Part shown: positions 1-10,374 of the stretch, in pieces
Layout of the letters: the number at the start of each line of letters is the position of its first letter
Position numbering within the stretch: the first letter of the stretch is position 1
Source of the DNA: Agarophyton chilense
Lineage: Eukaryota; Rhodophyta; Florideophyceae; Gracilariales; Gracilariaceae
Direction: 5' to 3'
DNA: 64,000 nt
Assembly (NCBI GenBank): GCA_030374765.1
Contig: JARGXX010000099.1
Location: forward strand, 2,232,001-2,296,000
Program-made: the position numbers and the translations under genes
Notes under the pieces: model-generated
The model's input: the letters and a program-made list of their open reading frames with translations, nothing else
Database searches by the model: none
What the model was told of the DNA's origin: nothing

Positions 1-416
1 CGGTGGTCATGTTGGCGTGAGGGGCTGAGAGTATAGGGGTGTGTCCGTTTTTTAGGTGGAGGTAAGGCGAATTATTAGAAAATAAAAGCAGGCTGCGCTG
101 GAAGAACCTGTTTTAAGGATGCGAAACGCCAAAGCCGAGCACCAAGACAGTGGGTGCTTTCGAAGGTGATCTCAGTGGCGCGGGTGGGCCCGCATTCCGC
201 GAAGGGTGGCGGTGGTATAGTAGAGGTGGTTTGGTGGGGGTAAGGAAAAGTGTTTGACGAGAAAGCTCGCTGCGTCAGCCGAAGGCCGTGTGGCGTTGCG
301 GGGCGCGAAGACGGAGCGCCGAGACAGTGGGTGGCGGCGGGAGTGTTTTCAGTGGCGCGGTTGGGGACGCATGGCACGGGGGGTGATAGGGGCGGGCGGG
401 TGGTGGTCAATGGCAT
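1..416. repeat. Diverged tandem repeat, period about 177 bp
   Basis: Two head-to-tail copies can be aligned by eye. The block AGACAG-TGGGTG starts near 145 and again near 322, each followed about 20 bases later by CAGTGGCGCGG and preceded by a related G+A-rich stretch beginning GGTGG..GGTAAGG. The copies are clearly diverged. In the reverse frame the repeat shows as a duplicated THCLGA peptide, which I take as a by-product of the repeat and not as a gene. The left edge runs off the window, so the copy number is unknown. It may be a remnant of a minisatellite or of a mobile-element end. Confidence 0.55.
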
Positions 417-648
417 TGCGCATAAGTTAGAAGCTTGCTGTGAACTTATGTCGAGCCTGATGGGAACCCGCCGGTTGGGAAAGGATAGCAGTTTTCATCC
501 ATTCCAGAAATAATTGGACGTGTTCCTTTTCTTTGAAATGGATAAGTCGTTCGGCCAATAAACGCACTACACGTTTTGAAATAATTGTAATTTGAACACT
601 ACAGATGGAGCTGCTCTAAGGCCGTGAAACACGACTTCCAAAAATTTA

Positions 649-1044
649 TTGCTTTCTCCCAATGTCACGGCAATAAATGACGATAAATGCAAATGCGCCA
701 ACAGTCAGCAATACGAAGAAGTGCGTGAAAGAATTTACAGGTACAATGCCTTCCTTTCCCTCTCTACATTACCAAATGTACGCCGATTATCATTGGAACA
801 AGCCGAACGGCGACAATACTGGGCGTATTGGAAATATATTTCGATTGTCAGATATGTGAGCGGCAATGAAGGAAAGTATTTCGGAATGCGACACTTTCAT
901 GACAACTTCGTTCGACGTATTTGTTTAAAACGCGTTTATCCAGACTATTGTGGAGCCCTTTTCAAGAAAGTTCATCCTGAAGAGCTGCAAACGATTTCTA
1001 GCAGCACACATCACTCTGGTCCCCTACCAAGTAGTAGCAGTTAA
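649..1044 (+). CDS. Hypothetical 131-aa open frame
   Basis: This is an ATG-initiated frame of 131 codons, rich in Arg and Tyr (for example QYEEVRERIYRYN and RRQYWAYWKYISIVRY), with a Ser-rich C-terminus. I recognise no domain, signal peptide or membrane segment. It lies between a degenerate tandem repeat and a decayed LINE reverse-transcriptase scrap, so it could be a remnant of a mobile element as easily as a host gene. Composition is more protein-like than that of neighbouring small frames, but that is the only support. Confidence 0.22.
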   Translation: MLSPNVTAINDDKCKCANSQQYEEVRERIYRYNAFLSLSTLPNVRRLSLEQAERRQYWAYWKYISIVRYVSGNEGKYFGMRHFHDNFVRRICLKRVYPDYCGALFKKVHPEELQTISSSTHHSGPLPSSSS

Positions 1045-2128
1045 CCCTACGAGCGTCTTCTAGTTCTCGCGTTTGCCACAGATCTTTTCAAACTAACTCA
1101 TTACTTACTGTCTCTATCTTATGTTTTCTACTCTTTTCTTTCTGCACGATTACTACTTGATTTCAGAATTAAATCCCTATCACCAAAAGACTAAAGATGC
1201 TCGTCACGTTCTGCAATCTGCCGCGCTTGTTGTCCACTATCATATTCCATTTCCGGACCCATCTCGTCTCCTTCCACCGCCGCGCGGTGGCTGTCCGGTT
1301 GTCTGTTTGTTCGTCGCTTGACTCCGTGTTCGCCAGTACTGCTCGTTTGCTGTATCGCCTTTTGAGGGCGTTTAACTTTGTGGGCTCTGTGAACGAAAGT
1401 CAAAAACGTTCTGCAATGCGCTCTTTAACGATGTTGAGAGACCACTTAGTGGCGGATTTGGAGAAGCCACTCTCATAATCTTTACCGATGACTGGCAATG
1501 TAATGAGTCCTATCTTCTAAATCAACGTCAATGACATGCATACTGTTCAGGACCTTCTCGTTCTCGTTAATCGCCGACTCTCAGGCAGTACTCAGTCACT
1601 TCTCAACCGGATGTATGTAGATGACGTCGTAGTCATCACTGACCCCAACGATGCACGTCGAAAGTACGTACGATGAATATCCGCAGCGGAAGGCGCACAA
1701 ATGCACAACGTGCACGGCGACCCACCATTCGGCATTCCAAAGAGTCATTGGTGGGTAGAACGAAGAAAAAGAAAGCTGATGCCCCAGATAGTTCTTCTTT
1801 TGGACCACTGAGTCTTCAAAATGTCATCGGAAGAGTTATGTATTGCATCAGAAGTGCTACTGATCACGGTCGAGTAAAAAACTCCCCGTACGCTATGGCC
1901 AGTGATTCTATTGTCCTTGTTCATGAAAACGTGTCTAAACATTTGAAATCTCCACCGTCTTGGAAATCGCAAACAGGAACACAAAGCAAGTCAAACTAGC
2001 TTTCATTTGCATTTGTTACTTATTCAAATTGGCTCGCGTCTTTTAAAAAAAATTCTTCTGTATTGTGTAAACAACATAAACCATAACCTCCAAACACTTC
2101 CAACATCACCGTCGTCTATGTATCTTCG
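1045..2128. other. No host gene seen; contains a LINE remnant
   Basis: Apart from the reverse-transcriptase remnant at 1494-1676 I see only short overlapping frames on both strands without recognisable domains (for example 1197-1478 and 1673-1999, both plus strand). The plus-strand frame just upstream of the remnant could be more of the same element, but nothing in it is diagnostic. Confidence 0.5.
1494..1676 (+). pseudogene. Decayed non-LTR (LINE) reverse transcriptase fragment
   Basis: One plus-strand frame reads GNVMSPIF, a TAA stop (1518-1520), INVNDMHTV, then a stretch ending MYVDDVVVITDP. This matches the order of LINE-type reverse transcriptases: the 'QG..LSP.LFN.Y.ND' block, then a hydrophobic segment, then the catalytic Y/F-x-DD box. 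Here the YVDD box sits at about 1614-1625. Spacing between the two blocks is compressed and one internal stop is present. Nothing convincing continues on either side, so this is a short relic. A domestic gene is very unlikely. Confidence 0.55.
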
Positions 2129-2833
2129 TTATCTTCTTCGCTTCTTCCACCCTGATGCCGCTTTTCTTTTCTTGAATGTTGCAAGCGCTACAGAGCGTTC
2201 CTCCGTGTCTTCTATGGCGGATCCGATAACCTCCTCACCTTCGTGCGCTCGATTCGAACCTGATACATGTGCCTGTTTGAAACCCTCCGTATTTCGTTCT
2301 CCTTCTTCGTTTTGTGATGCATTCTCATCCTCCTCAGCCACTGAAGTTCATTGAAAAACGTCGTTAGCGGGCAAAGGATATCCATTTTCGTCCAATTTCT
2401 GCCCAAGTTCCATTGGTTCGTGGTTGTCATCCTCCTTATTTTCTGCTTCTGTTTCTTTAATATCTCCTTGTGTCGCTTGCATTACAATCTCCATCATTTG
2501 CTGTATTGCCAGGCTCCCATGTTCGCCTACTACACGTTTTCGTTCTTTTTCGTTTCGATCAGCTATCTCTCGCAATATTCTTTGGCGGCTTGCTGCGTGC
2601 TTTGCTAATGCTTTGTTTTGATCTCTTTGGGGCCTGTTGTCTGCTATCCGTATGTTGAATTCTTTACACAGTTGTTGCGATTGTTCGCGTTGGATTTGCT
2701 TTGTTTTTGGTGACATGACATTGTTCCGATGTGTGTTCTTCAGAAGCAAAGACGTTTCAAAGATGTTCCTGGTTTTGTGCTCCAAGAAGGCTTGAAGTTC
2801 AGCCTTGAACTGACCAGAGTTACAGATATCCAA
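2129..2833 (-). CDS. Highly charged coiled-coil protein, interrupted by TGA
   Basis: A minus-strand frame runs from 2833 to 2129 with a single internal TGA (about 2348-2353). The upstream part (161 codons) begins LDICNSGQFKAELQAF and continues into an Arg/Lys/Glu/Gln-rich helix-like stretch (RQRILREIADRNEKERKR). The part after the stop is acidic and ends in a basic cluster (FKKRKAASGWKKRRR) that looks like a nuclear localisation signal. A possible splice acceptor (TTTAG) lies just upstream of the first Met, so a 5' exon may exist and the true start is unknown. I do not recognise the family. It may be a gene with one nonsense mutation, a spliced gene, or a shorter protein ending at the TGA. 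Confidence 0.4.
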
Positions 2834-3398
2834 AAACTAAAGCGAAATTATTGAGGAAACCCAAATACTTTTGCACGTCAAAATTGAGCGTACCACACCC
2901 TTCGTACTTCTCTCAAATCCGTTTCCTTTACTCTCTCTCTTATTTACGAGCACACAATTCTAATCACGAAGTAGTGCAGAACGCTTCCGTTCAGTGAAAC
3001 GTTCTCTCACTAGAAAAGCGAGCACACTATCAGGCCATCCTTTACTCTGTCGTCATGGACAATTAATCCTCAGTAGATTCGTCACCCGGAGCAGAACCTA
3101 CCGAACCTTGCAAAGTTTCGTTTGTTGGTCGGTCTCGAATCGAGACTTTCCACGAACACGGTTGGTGTACAAACCAAATTTGTAAGATTTATTTCATTAC
3201 ATGCGTGGGATGCCTGTTTGCTGACTTAACTGTACCAAAATACCGCACCGAAGTCCACAAACTTGAAACCACCGTAGCAGGTCTTATGCCCACCGGTTTC
3301 TTCATGTGAGCTGGAATATGGAAAGCACTCCTCACTTTACAAGCCGATTGAAGTCGAGCTCTGAAACATTTTTGCTGTTTTAAGAGAGCCAATCCAAG
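2834..3398. other. Intergenic, nothing recognised
   Basis: Short unrelated frames only. It would hold the 5' ends of the minus-strand charged protein and of the plus-strand BRR2-like relic. Confidence 0.5.
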
Positions 3399-5554
3399 AT
3401 GGTGGACGAACGCGAGATTATGAAGCAATACTCTTACAAAGCCACTTCGAAGCTGGTCATTGAGAATGAAAAGAGAGGGCCTCGTGAGCAGTCGGCTGGT
3501 ATCACACCGCTGCAATCGTCAAACATGCCTGGCGGCATGGGAGATAAGGTCACAACGTCCCGCCGAATGCAAGCAGTCGTCAATAGAATTGAAAAGAGAA
3601 AAGAACAAGGGTGTCAAGCTGCACAACCTGAATTCATGGATCCATCCTTTCTGGACGTTGCGAAGGAGTTGGATCTCGGTGGAAATGATTATACTTCTAT
3701 TCCAACCACTCGCATTTCACAAAAGGCATTCGAGGTGTTGTTGGCATTTGTTATGTCCAAGCTTGGCGACCAGCCCTATGAACTGCTTCGTAGCGCTACG
3801 AACGAGGTCTTAGTTACCATGAAAGACGACATGATGCAAGACAATGAAAAGAAGAAGTTGGTCGAAGAATTATTCGGCTTGGCCATGAATACCGATGAGT
3901 TTACCACATTGAACCTGTTTTGTTCTCAGGTAAATGACTATAAGACGGATGATGGTCCTACTGAACAAGTTGAATTAAATCCTCACGGCATTCTCCCAGT
4001 TTTGCGGAACATCGATGAAGAGGACGATGACATTGCAGATGAAGTCGTACGATTTGACGCAGAAGGCATTTCATCATCCATTGAAGGAGAAGACCAGGAT
4101 CTCCGCAGGAAAGGACACAGTTCACCCAAAGACACAGGCGTGGAGCCAAGCGGTCTAGAAAGTAACACTGTTGATCCTAAAGATATAGATGCTATGTGGT
4201 TGGAACGTCGGTTGTGTGTCTTCTAGGATGATTCTGAGATGTCGAAACTTATCTAATACGATCCTCGATATTCTTCAACAGCAAGACAAAGGACGTGTCA
4301 TTGAGAACGAACTAACGTCAGTGTTTTATTTTGATAAGCTGTATTTCATATCAATGCTATTGGAAAACAGAAAGTCAATTGCATTCTGTACTAGGTCGGC
4401 GCGAGCGAAGGATTCAGACGAGAAAACCGAAATCAGGGAGGACATGAGAACTGACAAATACGTAGTTAAGCTTCTGGAGTCTCTCAGCCTCGATGGTATT
4501 ACTTGGACCCCAGGTAATGGAAACCAAAAGCCTCGGACGGTGAGGAGAGAACCAAGAAGCGTGAGGGAACAAAATATGTTGCATTCGAGGATGAAACCCA
4601 AACAAACATTCAAGAGTAATCCTAAAGCCGAACTTTCCGCTAAGAAAGCTCGATATCGAAAGTCTCAAGTTTCCAGGAGGAGGGCGACTCATGACCGTAG
4701 GTGACTGCAAGCTACCAGAAGGGTCTGAACATGTGACAAAAAAGGACTATGAAGAGTGGCACACCGCGGCAGTACGAGTGTTACCACGGAAGTTTGTCAA
4801 ACTGATGCCCATTTGGGAAATGCCTCAATGGGCTTATTCAGCCTTCTCGAATACTCAACAATTGAATCGAATGCGGTCTCAAGCATATCCTTGTGCTTTT
4901 GGACCTTATCAAAACATGCTACTATGTGCGGCCACCGGAGCAGGTAAGACAAACGTGGCTGTGCTAACAATATTAAGGTGTGTTGCGAAAAACATACCGG
5001 CAGATGAAAATGATGTTGACAGTATAGATATGGATTAATTCAACGTAGTCTATGTTCTGCCTATGAAAGCACTTGTCGCTGAAGTGGTTGAGAATCTTTC
5101 GAAGAGGCTTTGATCACTGGGGCTTGAAGTCGGAGAACTCACAGGAGATATTGGGATGGAAAAGAAAGAAATTGACAACACCCAAGTCGTTGTGACTACC
5201 CCGGAGAAATGCGACATTCTTACTCGAAAGGGTGGCGAGAGGACATTCTTAAGTCTGGTGCAGTTGTCTGTCATCGAAGAAATCCATCTTCTCCACGACG
5301 AACCCGGGACGGTGATTAAGACTCTCGTGGCTACAACGTTGTGCGGTGTGGAATCCGGAACGGCAACCACGCGTGTGGTCGGCCTCAGTGCAACGCTTCC
5401 GAACTACAAAGATGTACCGCTGATCAACGTCCACGCGCGCCCAATTTCTTCAGTGCTGTACAATTTTCTCCAACAATCACAGGTCAGCCACTGCCACCAT
5501 AAGCTCCATTACGCAGGTGTGTACAAGCTTTGTTTGTATTACAAAGCGGTTTAA
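3399..5554 (+). pseudogene. Decayed and truncated BRR2-like spliceosomal helicase
   Basis: The first frame (3399-4226) starts with the BRR2 N-terminal signature (KQYSYKATSKLVIENE), carries the PWI-like region (about residues 105-185) and reaches the DIDAMWLERRL block conserved in BRR2. The same protein then continues across several frames: DDSEMSKL, then DILQQQDKGRVIENEL, then after another shift near 4660 a frame with MTVGDCKLPEGS and the Walker A box ATGAGKTNVA (about 4930). Two in-frame stops follow (TAA 5036-5038, TGA 5111-5113). The DExH box is present as EEIHLLHD, and the SAT motif region reads VGLSATLPNYKDV. Homology ends near 5440, inside the first RecA cassette, so the rest of a roughly 2,100-residue helicase is missing. 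BRR2 unwinds U4/U6 during spliceosome activation. This copy cannot encode a working helicase, although its first 275 codons are an intact frame. Confidence 0.85.
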
Positions 5555-6302
5555 TTGACGTGGAAATTGCGCAGAAGGAGCCCCTGGACATCCTTCCGTC
5601 AATACAGCATCAAGGTGCCGTCGTCACGCCAACGGTCAGTGTGACCGAATCAGGCAGGTGCCTTTGGTTCCTGTGGGTCTGCCACGGTGCACCGTGTTTC
5701 TGCCGCTGGAAACCATGGTTCTGCCGGGAGCACTTTGGGTCTGCCGCGTCTCACGGTTGCGTCCTTTCTCACAACGACCTCTCGACCAGGGAGGTCATTA
5801 AACCAGCCCAAATGGTCGGTCAGCTTACCTTTCGCCCTCGCGGGCCTGGCTGATACGTCATCAAAAGGCCTCCGTCGAGCGGCACGAACGCAGTAGGCTG
5901 TCGTCGGAAAAAGATCCAATCGCCGTTTTCCATGAATATCCCCTCCAAGTAACAGCTCCAAAGGAGCCACCGGACAGGGCTTTCCCAGGGTTTTTTTCTC
6001 TGAGGAACTTCGCTTGGGTCGGATGGAGATGCTGGTTGCGCGCTGGTTCTTTTACCTGATCTGGCTGATGATATGATGGTTGGGTGGAAAGGACGATGTC
6101 AATGGTTTCTTTGACGGCAAACGTGGTACATGCGAAGCGCCTTGTCGTGGTGCAGCCCACTGCCGATGATCTATAGAGGTTGAATGTAGAGGTACATGTG
6201 AGGAAGAAGGCGACTGGTCACACCTATATAGAGAGTTTCCCATACATGGATTGAACTATCTATCTCGCGAATGAGAGCGAGCGAGCGCCCAGCGGGGGTG
6301 AG
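5555..6302. other. Intergenic, nothing recognised
   Basis: Short frames on both strands without domains. No remaining BRR2 homology is visible beyond about 5560. The right end should hold the promoter of the CCDC90-like gene. Confidence 0.5.
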
Positions 6303-7005
6303 ATGAGTGGCGCGCTGCAGCGCACATTCAGAACCGCTTTCCATGCGCGGCAATTACGCGCTTCGCACCCAACGCTCGTGAACAGACGGCTGTGTTTGAC
6401 GCGTAGCAACACAGCGTTTTCACGAGCGGAACCAGGAGGACGATTGCATACCGATGTGAAGGTGACGACGGAGGATTCGTTGAGGTCACAGCTCTGGGCA
6501 GAGACGGAGCGCGTTGGGTTACACAGTCGTCGTTGATTTCCGATAAGCACAGAGTGCTTGTTGTCAGGTGGCGTTTTTGAGACAAGCCGGGTTCTCACAG
6601 ATACAGAGCGAGGCTATCACAGATGCAGTGGTACGCGTTTCAAAACACGCCAACAGACATCATCCGAACCAAATGGTCAAGAAAAACGAATTTGTATCAC
6701 TTCGTTCCGAGCTCAGCATTCTAGAAGAGGCTGATTTCGCACTCCTCAAAACGGACGTCAACGCAATAGAGAAGCGGATGGAAACTTCAGTGGCCGAGAT
6801 TTACACCATCGCGGAACGGGTGGAGAATTGTGTGATCAAATGGGTGATTGTGGTGGCTGGTGCGATTGGTTTGGCGATTGTTCGATTGAGCACTACCATT
6901 GGCGGGGCATCGTCAAATAAGGTACATCTACCAACTTTAAATCTTGCTGATGAGTGTGATCCGCGTGTTGTTGGAATGGATGAATGGTGCTTTTTGGCTA
7001 TATGA
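6303..7005 (+). CDS. CCDC90/MCUR1-like (DUF1640) mitochondrial membrane protein, two exons
   Basis: The frame ending at 7005 reads FLRQAGFSQIQSEAITDAV, the opening of the DUF1640/CCDC90 family. A heptad-like region follows (VKKNEFVSLRSELSIL) and then a single C-terminal membrane segment (WVIVVAGAIGLAIVRL). The family sits in the mitochondrial inner membrane and includes MCUR1, a regulator of calcium uptake, and a cytochrome-oxidase-linked protein. This frame has no good ATG. A GT..AG intron at 6456-6567 (acceptor TTGTTGTCAG) joins it in phase to an exon starting at ATG 6303, whose Arg/Ser/Ala-rich product (MSGALQRTFRTAFHARQLR) looks like a mitochondrial presequence. The junction HTD|VAFLRQAGF fits the family's 'FDT..lV..L...GF' start. 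The coiled coil is shorter than usual, and a GT donor near 6920 leaves room for another 3' exon, so the C-terminus is uncertain. Confidence 0.65.
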
Positions 7006-8026
7006 TGGTTGATGGTGACGTGTTTTTGCAATGGGCGTGCTGCATAATGGACATCTTTTTGCATAACAAAACCATCGCTCAATACGTTCTCTATGTTTGC
7101 AACAAAGCAAAAAACCTACACGTTATCATCAGCTATGTATGTTCTAAAATTCGTCCGTTTCAGCATCACTCCCGCTTGCCGTTCTGCCGAAGAAATTATC
7201 GAGTGAACCTACGGTTTTCTGTAAAAAGCAACTCTACGAGCTTCAAAAAGCGCGGATACAGCTCAGATTTCACGGCAGATGGTCATAATTCAACCTGTAC
7301 ATAAATCACCAAAGAATGTGATACCTACGGTACTGGAGCCCGCCCGCACTTCAGCGGTGTCAGTTCCATTCTCCCTCCGCTGGCCATGTCAGAAGAGCAA
7401 CGGCAAAACTTCGTGTTAATGCCGTAAGAGCTCTTGTTCGTTGGAAACCGTTGGAAACCCGAAGACAAACATTTTGATGAGATAGGGACATGTGGCTCTT
7501 AGAATGCGAGTCAAGTGAACCTGAAGTTTGATTCTCTTCTTGCTGGTCAGCCCACATTGCAACTTTATCTCTTATCTGCATGAAGCTGACAAGGAAATCG
7601 CCATTCCAAACAGCTTGGCAACCCATACAACCAACAAACTGGATGGGGACAGCAGCAACGACAGCTAAGCTTCGGTCCCATGAGGCTATCCACCGAGATA
7701 CGAAACACGTTCCTCGGTCGTCATTGCCTGAGACTTTTACACAGAGTCTGCACTTTGCGCATATTGTTATTGGGACTTCTGCATCAATTTTTATCGAATT
7801 GGAACATTGTTATGCTCTAAGCGAAGGTGGGATTGGAATGAACGAAGAAATGCCGTGATCATGAAACAGGGGCAGTGCACCGTATGACTGATTGGTACTC
7901 TCTCTCTGTCTCTCTTTACGGTATGCTCGTCTACTTCCTACGTAGCATTGAGCGTTATCTTTGGAAGAAGCGTTGTCTCACGAGATGGACCACAAGCTCA
8001 AGCATAAACTAAGACTCATTGCACCC
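7006..8026. other. Intergenic, only weak frames
   Basis: Contains a plus-strand frame of 92 codons (7580-7858) and an overlapping minus-strand frame (7360-7626), neither with a recognisable domain. A CT-rich microsatellite-like run lies near 7900-7915. I searched the right edge for a hAT terminal inverted repeat partner and found none. Confidence 0.4.
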
Positions 8027-10374
8027 CTATCCATCCAAGACAGCCTGCATTTCGGAAACATCAGGTAGATAAAAATTGGCGTCGCTGATGACGTCCCAGT
8101 CCATTACCTCCTCCAAGTCGTCCTCTTCATCAGAGACATCGTCCGGACCGAAGTACGAAACGTTTGGAGTGTTTGGGAGAGCTTAAATGGTTGCATTTGC
8201 GGTAGTGACAGTCGTGTATGTTCTCTGGGGCTTGGCAGTGGGCACTTTCTTCGACATAAACGAGGAGCTGTTAAAGGCACAAAATATCATCTTACTAACC
8301 TTCTAGGGATGAATGCGATTACGGATAGGGGTTCGTACTCGCCCCTGCATACTAAAACTCCTCTCTACGATGGAGGAGGATGGACTGGTAGACAGAATTC
8401 GTAGAACAAACGCACGCAGCAGAGTTCTGTTCTTAGTTTGTATCCAGTAGACAGTAGGAATGTTTTGGTACGCCAGCAGCACATCTCGTGCATTCTCATC
8501 CTGAAGTTCAGTAGTCCACGATAGTCGCATGGAATAGAAGTCTTCAAAGAGGCACAGTACAGCTCCGCCAACCCCACCCATACTCTCCAGCTTTTGAGTG
8601 GGAGGGAACACGTTTGACTTCACGAACAGGCGCATATGCTTCAAGACGAAAGAGTGATGCATGGTGATTTCATCATCGGCGCTGCGTATGTCGAGACAGT
8701 ATGCAACGAAGTGTATAGAATCCAACAGCGATATCCTTCTTCCAGTTCCCCCTAATCGGCATCTGTAGGTCTTCAGCATCTCATCTGTTCTTGCACCGGT
8801 ACAGAACTGAGTGACAGGAAGCTGCTGAAGCTGCTGCTCGAGCTGTCGCGTAGCGGGGAACACCTCAGAAATCGGTTTGCTTTCATCGTCAAAGACGCGC
8901 AGATACTGCCGAATAACGCGCAACAGATGATATACATCCAGACACTTATCATATGAAGAGTCGTCCTTTACAGAGTACTCAAGAAGTATACGTCTGCTTT
9001 CGTTCCGAGAACCATAGATATTTGGACGAAAATACAGGACAATCCACGAGCTTCTTATAAACTTCCTTACCTTGTAGAAAACATCGCAACATGCTTTCAG
9101 AGCTTTCAAATCTTGTAGTCGCCATTTTTACAGGCAAAACAGCAGTATGCGGAGGAAGTGGTCTGCTGTAAGAGTCAAGCTCCTGGGTGCTCGCCACATA
9201 TCCATTGTTCCGAAGTATGTTGTTGTGGGTGTCCTTCAATTCTTTAAATCGAAAGTACAATTTGGGGCGGTTCCTCAAGTCAGATACGATGGTTGAGACA
9301 GAATTCAAGATCTTTTTGATCCACAGCAGACTACCAATGTCCTGCATGAGAAGGTATGTTAAATGTGTTTGGTCCCGGCAAGGTATCAGAAAATCATACT
9401 GTTCAGCCATTTTTTCTTTCGCTTTCATGCAGAAACTGGTATTGTCGCTTGTTACAGCGCAAATACGCTTCATATCTCTGTATTGTGACATTACGTTTGC
9501 CACCACATTAGCATAGAAAGAAGCTTACACGTCTGGGACCCTGTGTAAACTGATCGAAGAATGAACGTTCTTCTCGACCTTTCCACCCTTGTGATGGATA
9601 AAAAATGATAACAACGGTCTCTGAATTGCCATCAGTACACCCATCAAAGATAAGTGTACCGTAAGACTGCGATAGCCCGGCCGTAATGGAAGATTTTACG
9701 CGATCGCTCACACGCTGATAGTATGCGTCCAAGTTCTTCGCGGACATCTTTGCCACGGTTGGTACCTGTTCCGCTAAGGCCGGGTTCGAAAGATTGATGA
9801 TCTGAAATAACTCATCCTTGCCTTCTCTTCGACTCGGGACCGAAAACGGGAGCATATGGTTGACCACAGGTGATGTCAACAGCTCGTTGAGTTTCGAACG
9901 CTTTCTGTACAAATCAAAAATCTCTTCGCTTAGCGAACCAGTTTCACTTTTTTTTATCTTATCCAACTCCGGATTGTGTTCTGAACTTGCGCCCATTTTC
10001 GGCCGTTTCTGGTGCCTCTTCGGCGTCTGTGGGACACCAAAGCACATGGAAGTGCTTTCGAGCATTCGATAAGGGGCTGCAAAATGCTGCAGCTAAATTA
10101 ATCGCTCTTTAACATCGCTTTCTATCCCCTTGCATTCGAAGAGATGTCTCTCTAATTTCGTTTCATTCGGCGTAGACGAAATAGATGTAAATGAACATTC
10201 CTTGCAGAATATGCGCCTTTTGGGAGACTGACTCCCAGTCGTTGATTCCTTTTCGATAACAGAGTATTTTTCAGTCCACCAGCTTCGCTTGCGGCCTACC
10301 TTCTTCTGCTCAGTACTCAAAGATCCCTGTGAGTTTGCGCAGATGACATGGATACGCCGAGATAACAGTGGCAA
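8027..10374 (-). mobile_element. hAT-superfamily transposase, broken or spliced
   Basis: Pieces of one transposase run right to left in correct order. 10374-10093 has a BED-type zinc finger (CKECSFT, then H and C in LERHLFEC). 10065-9508 has a DUF659-like region with the catalytic-type LIFDGCTDG. 9506-8979 contains CAVTSDN, CRDQTHLTYLLMQDI and ATTRFESSESMLRCFL, equivalent to the hAT 'TRW.S...ML' block. 9109-8303 ends in the dimerisation domain SSSIVERSFSMQGRVR..RNRI. An acidic tail frame (DEEDDLEEVMDWD) ends at 8027, after a possible acceptor near 8182. The parts are in different frames, with one in-frame TAG at 10093-10095. Some breaks could be introns, since ATTTAG at 10093 and GTTAGTAAG after RNRI resemble splice sites. 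I could not find terminal inverted repeats or an 8-bp duplication, so element ends are undefined. Confidence 0.75.

Noticed and set aside
2240-2275. GGTTCGAATC string resembling a tRNA T-arm
   Set aside because: It lies within the charged-protein frame and has no cloverleaf context.
7866-7885. CAGGGGCAGTGCACC as a hAT terminal inverted repeat
   Set aside because: No inverted partner or 8-bp duplication found beyond 10,374.
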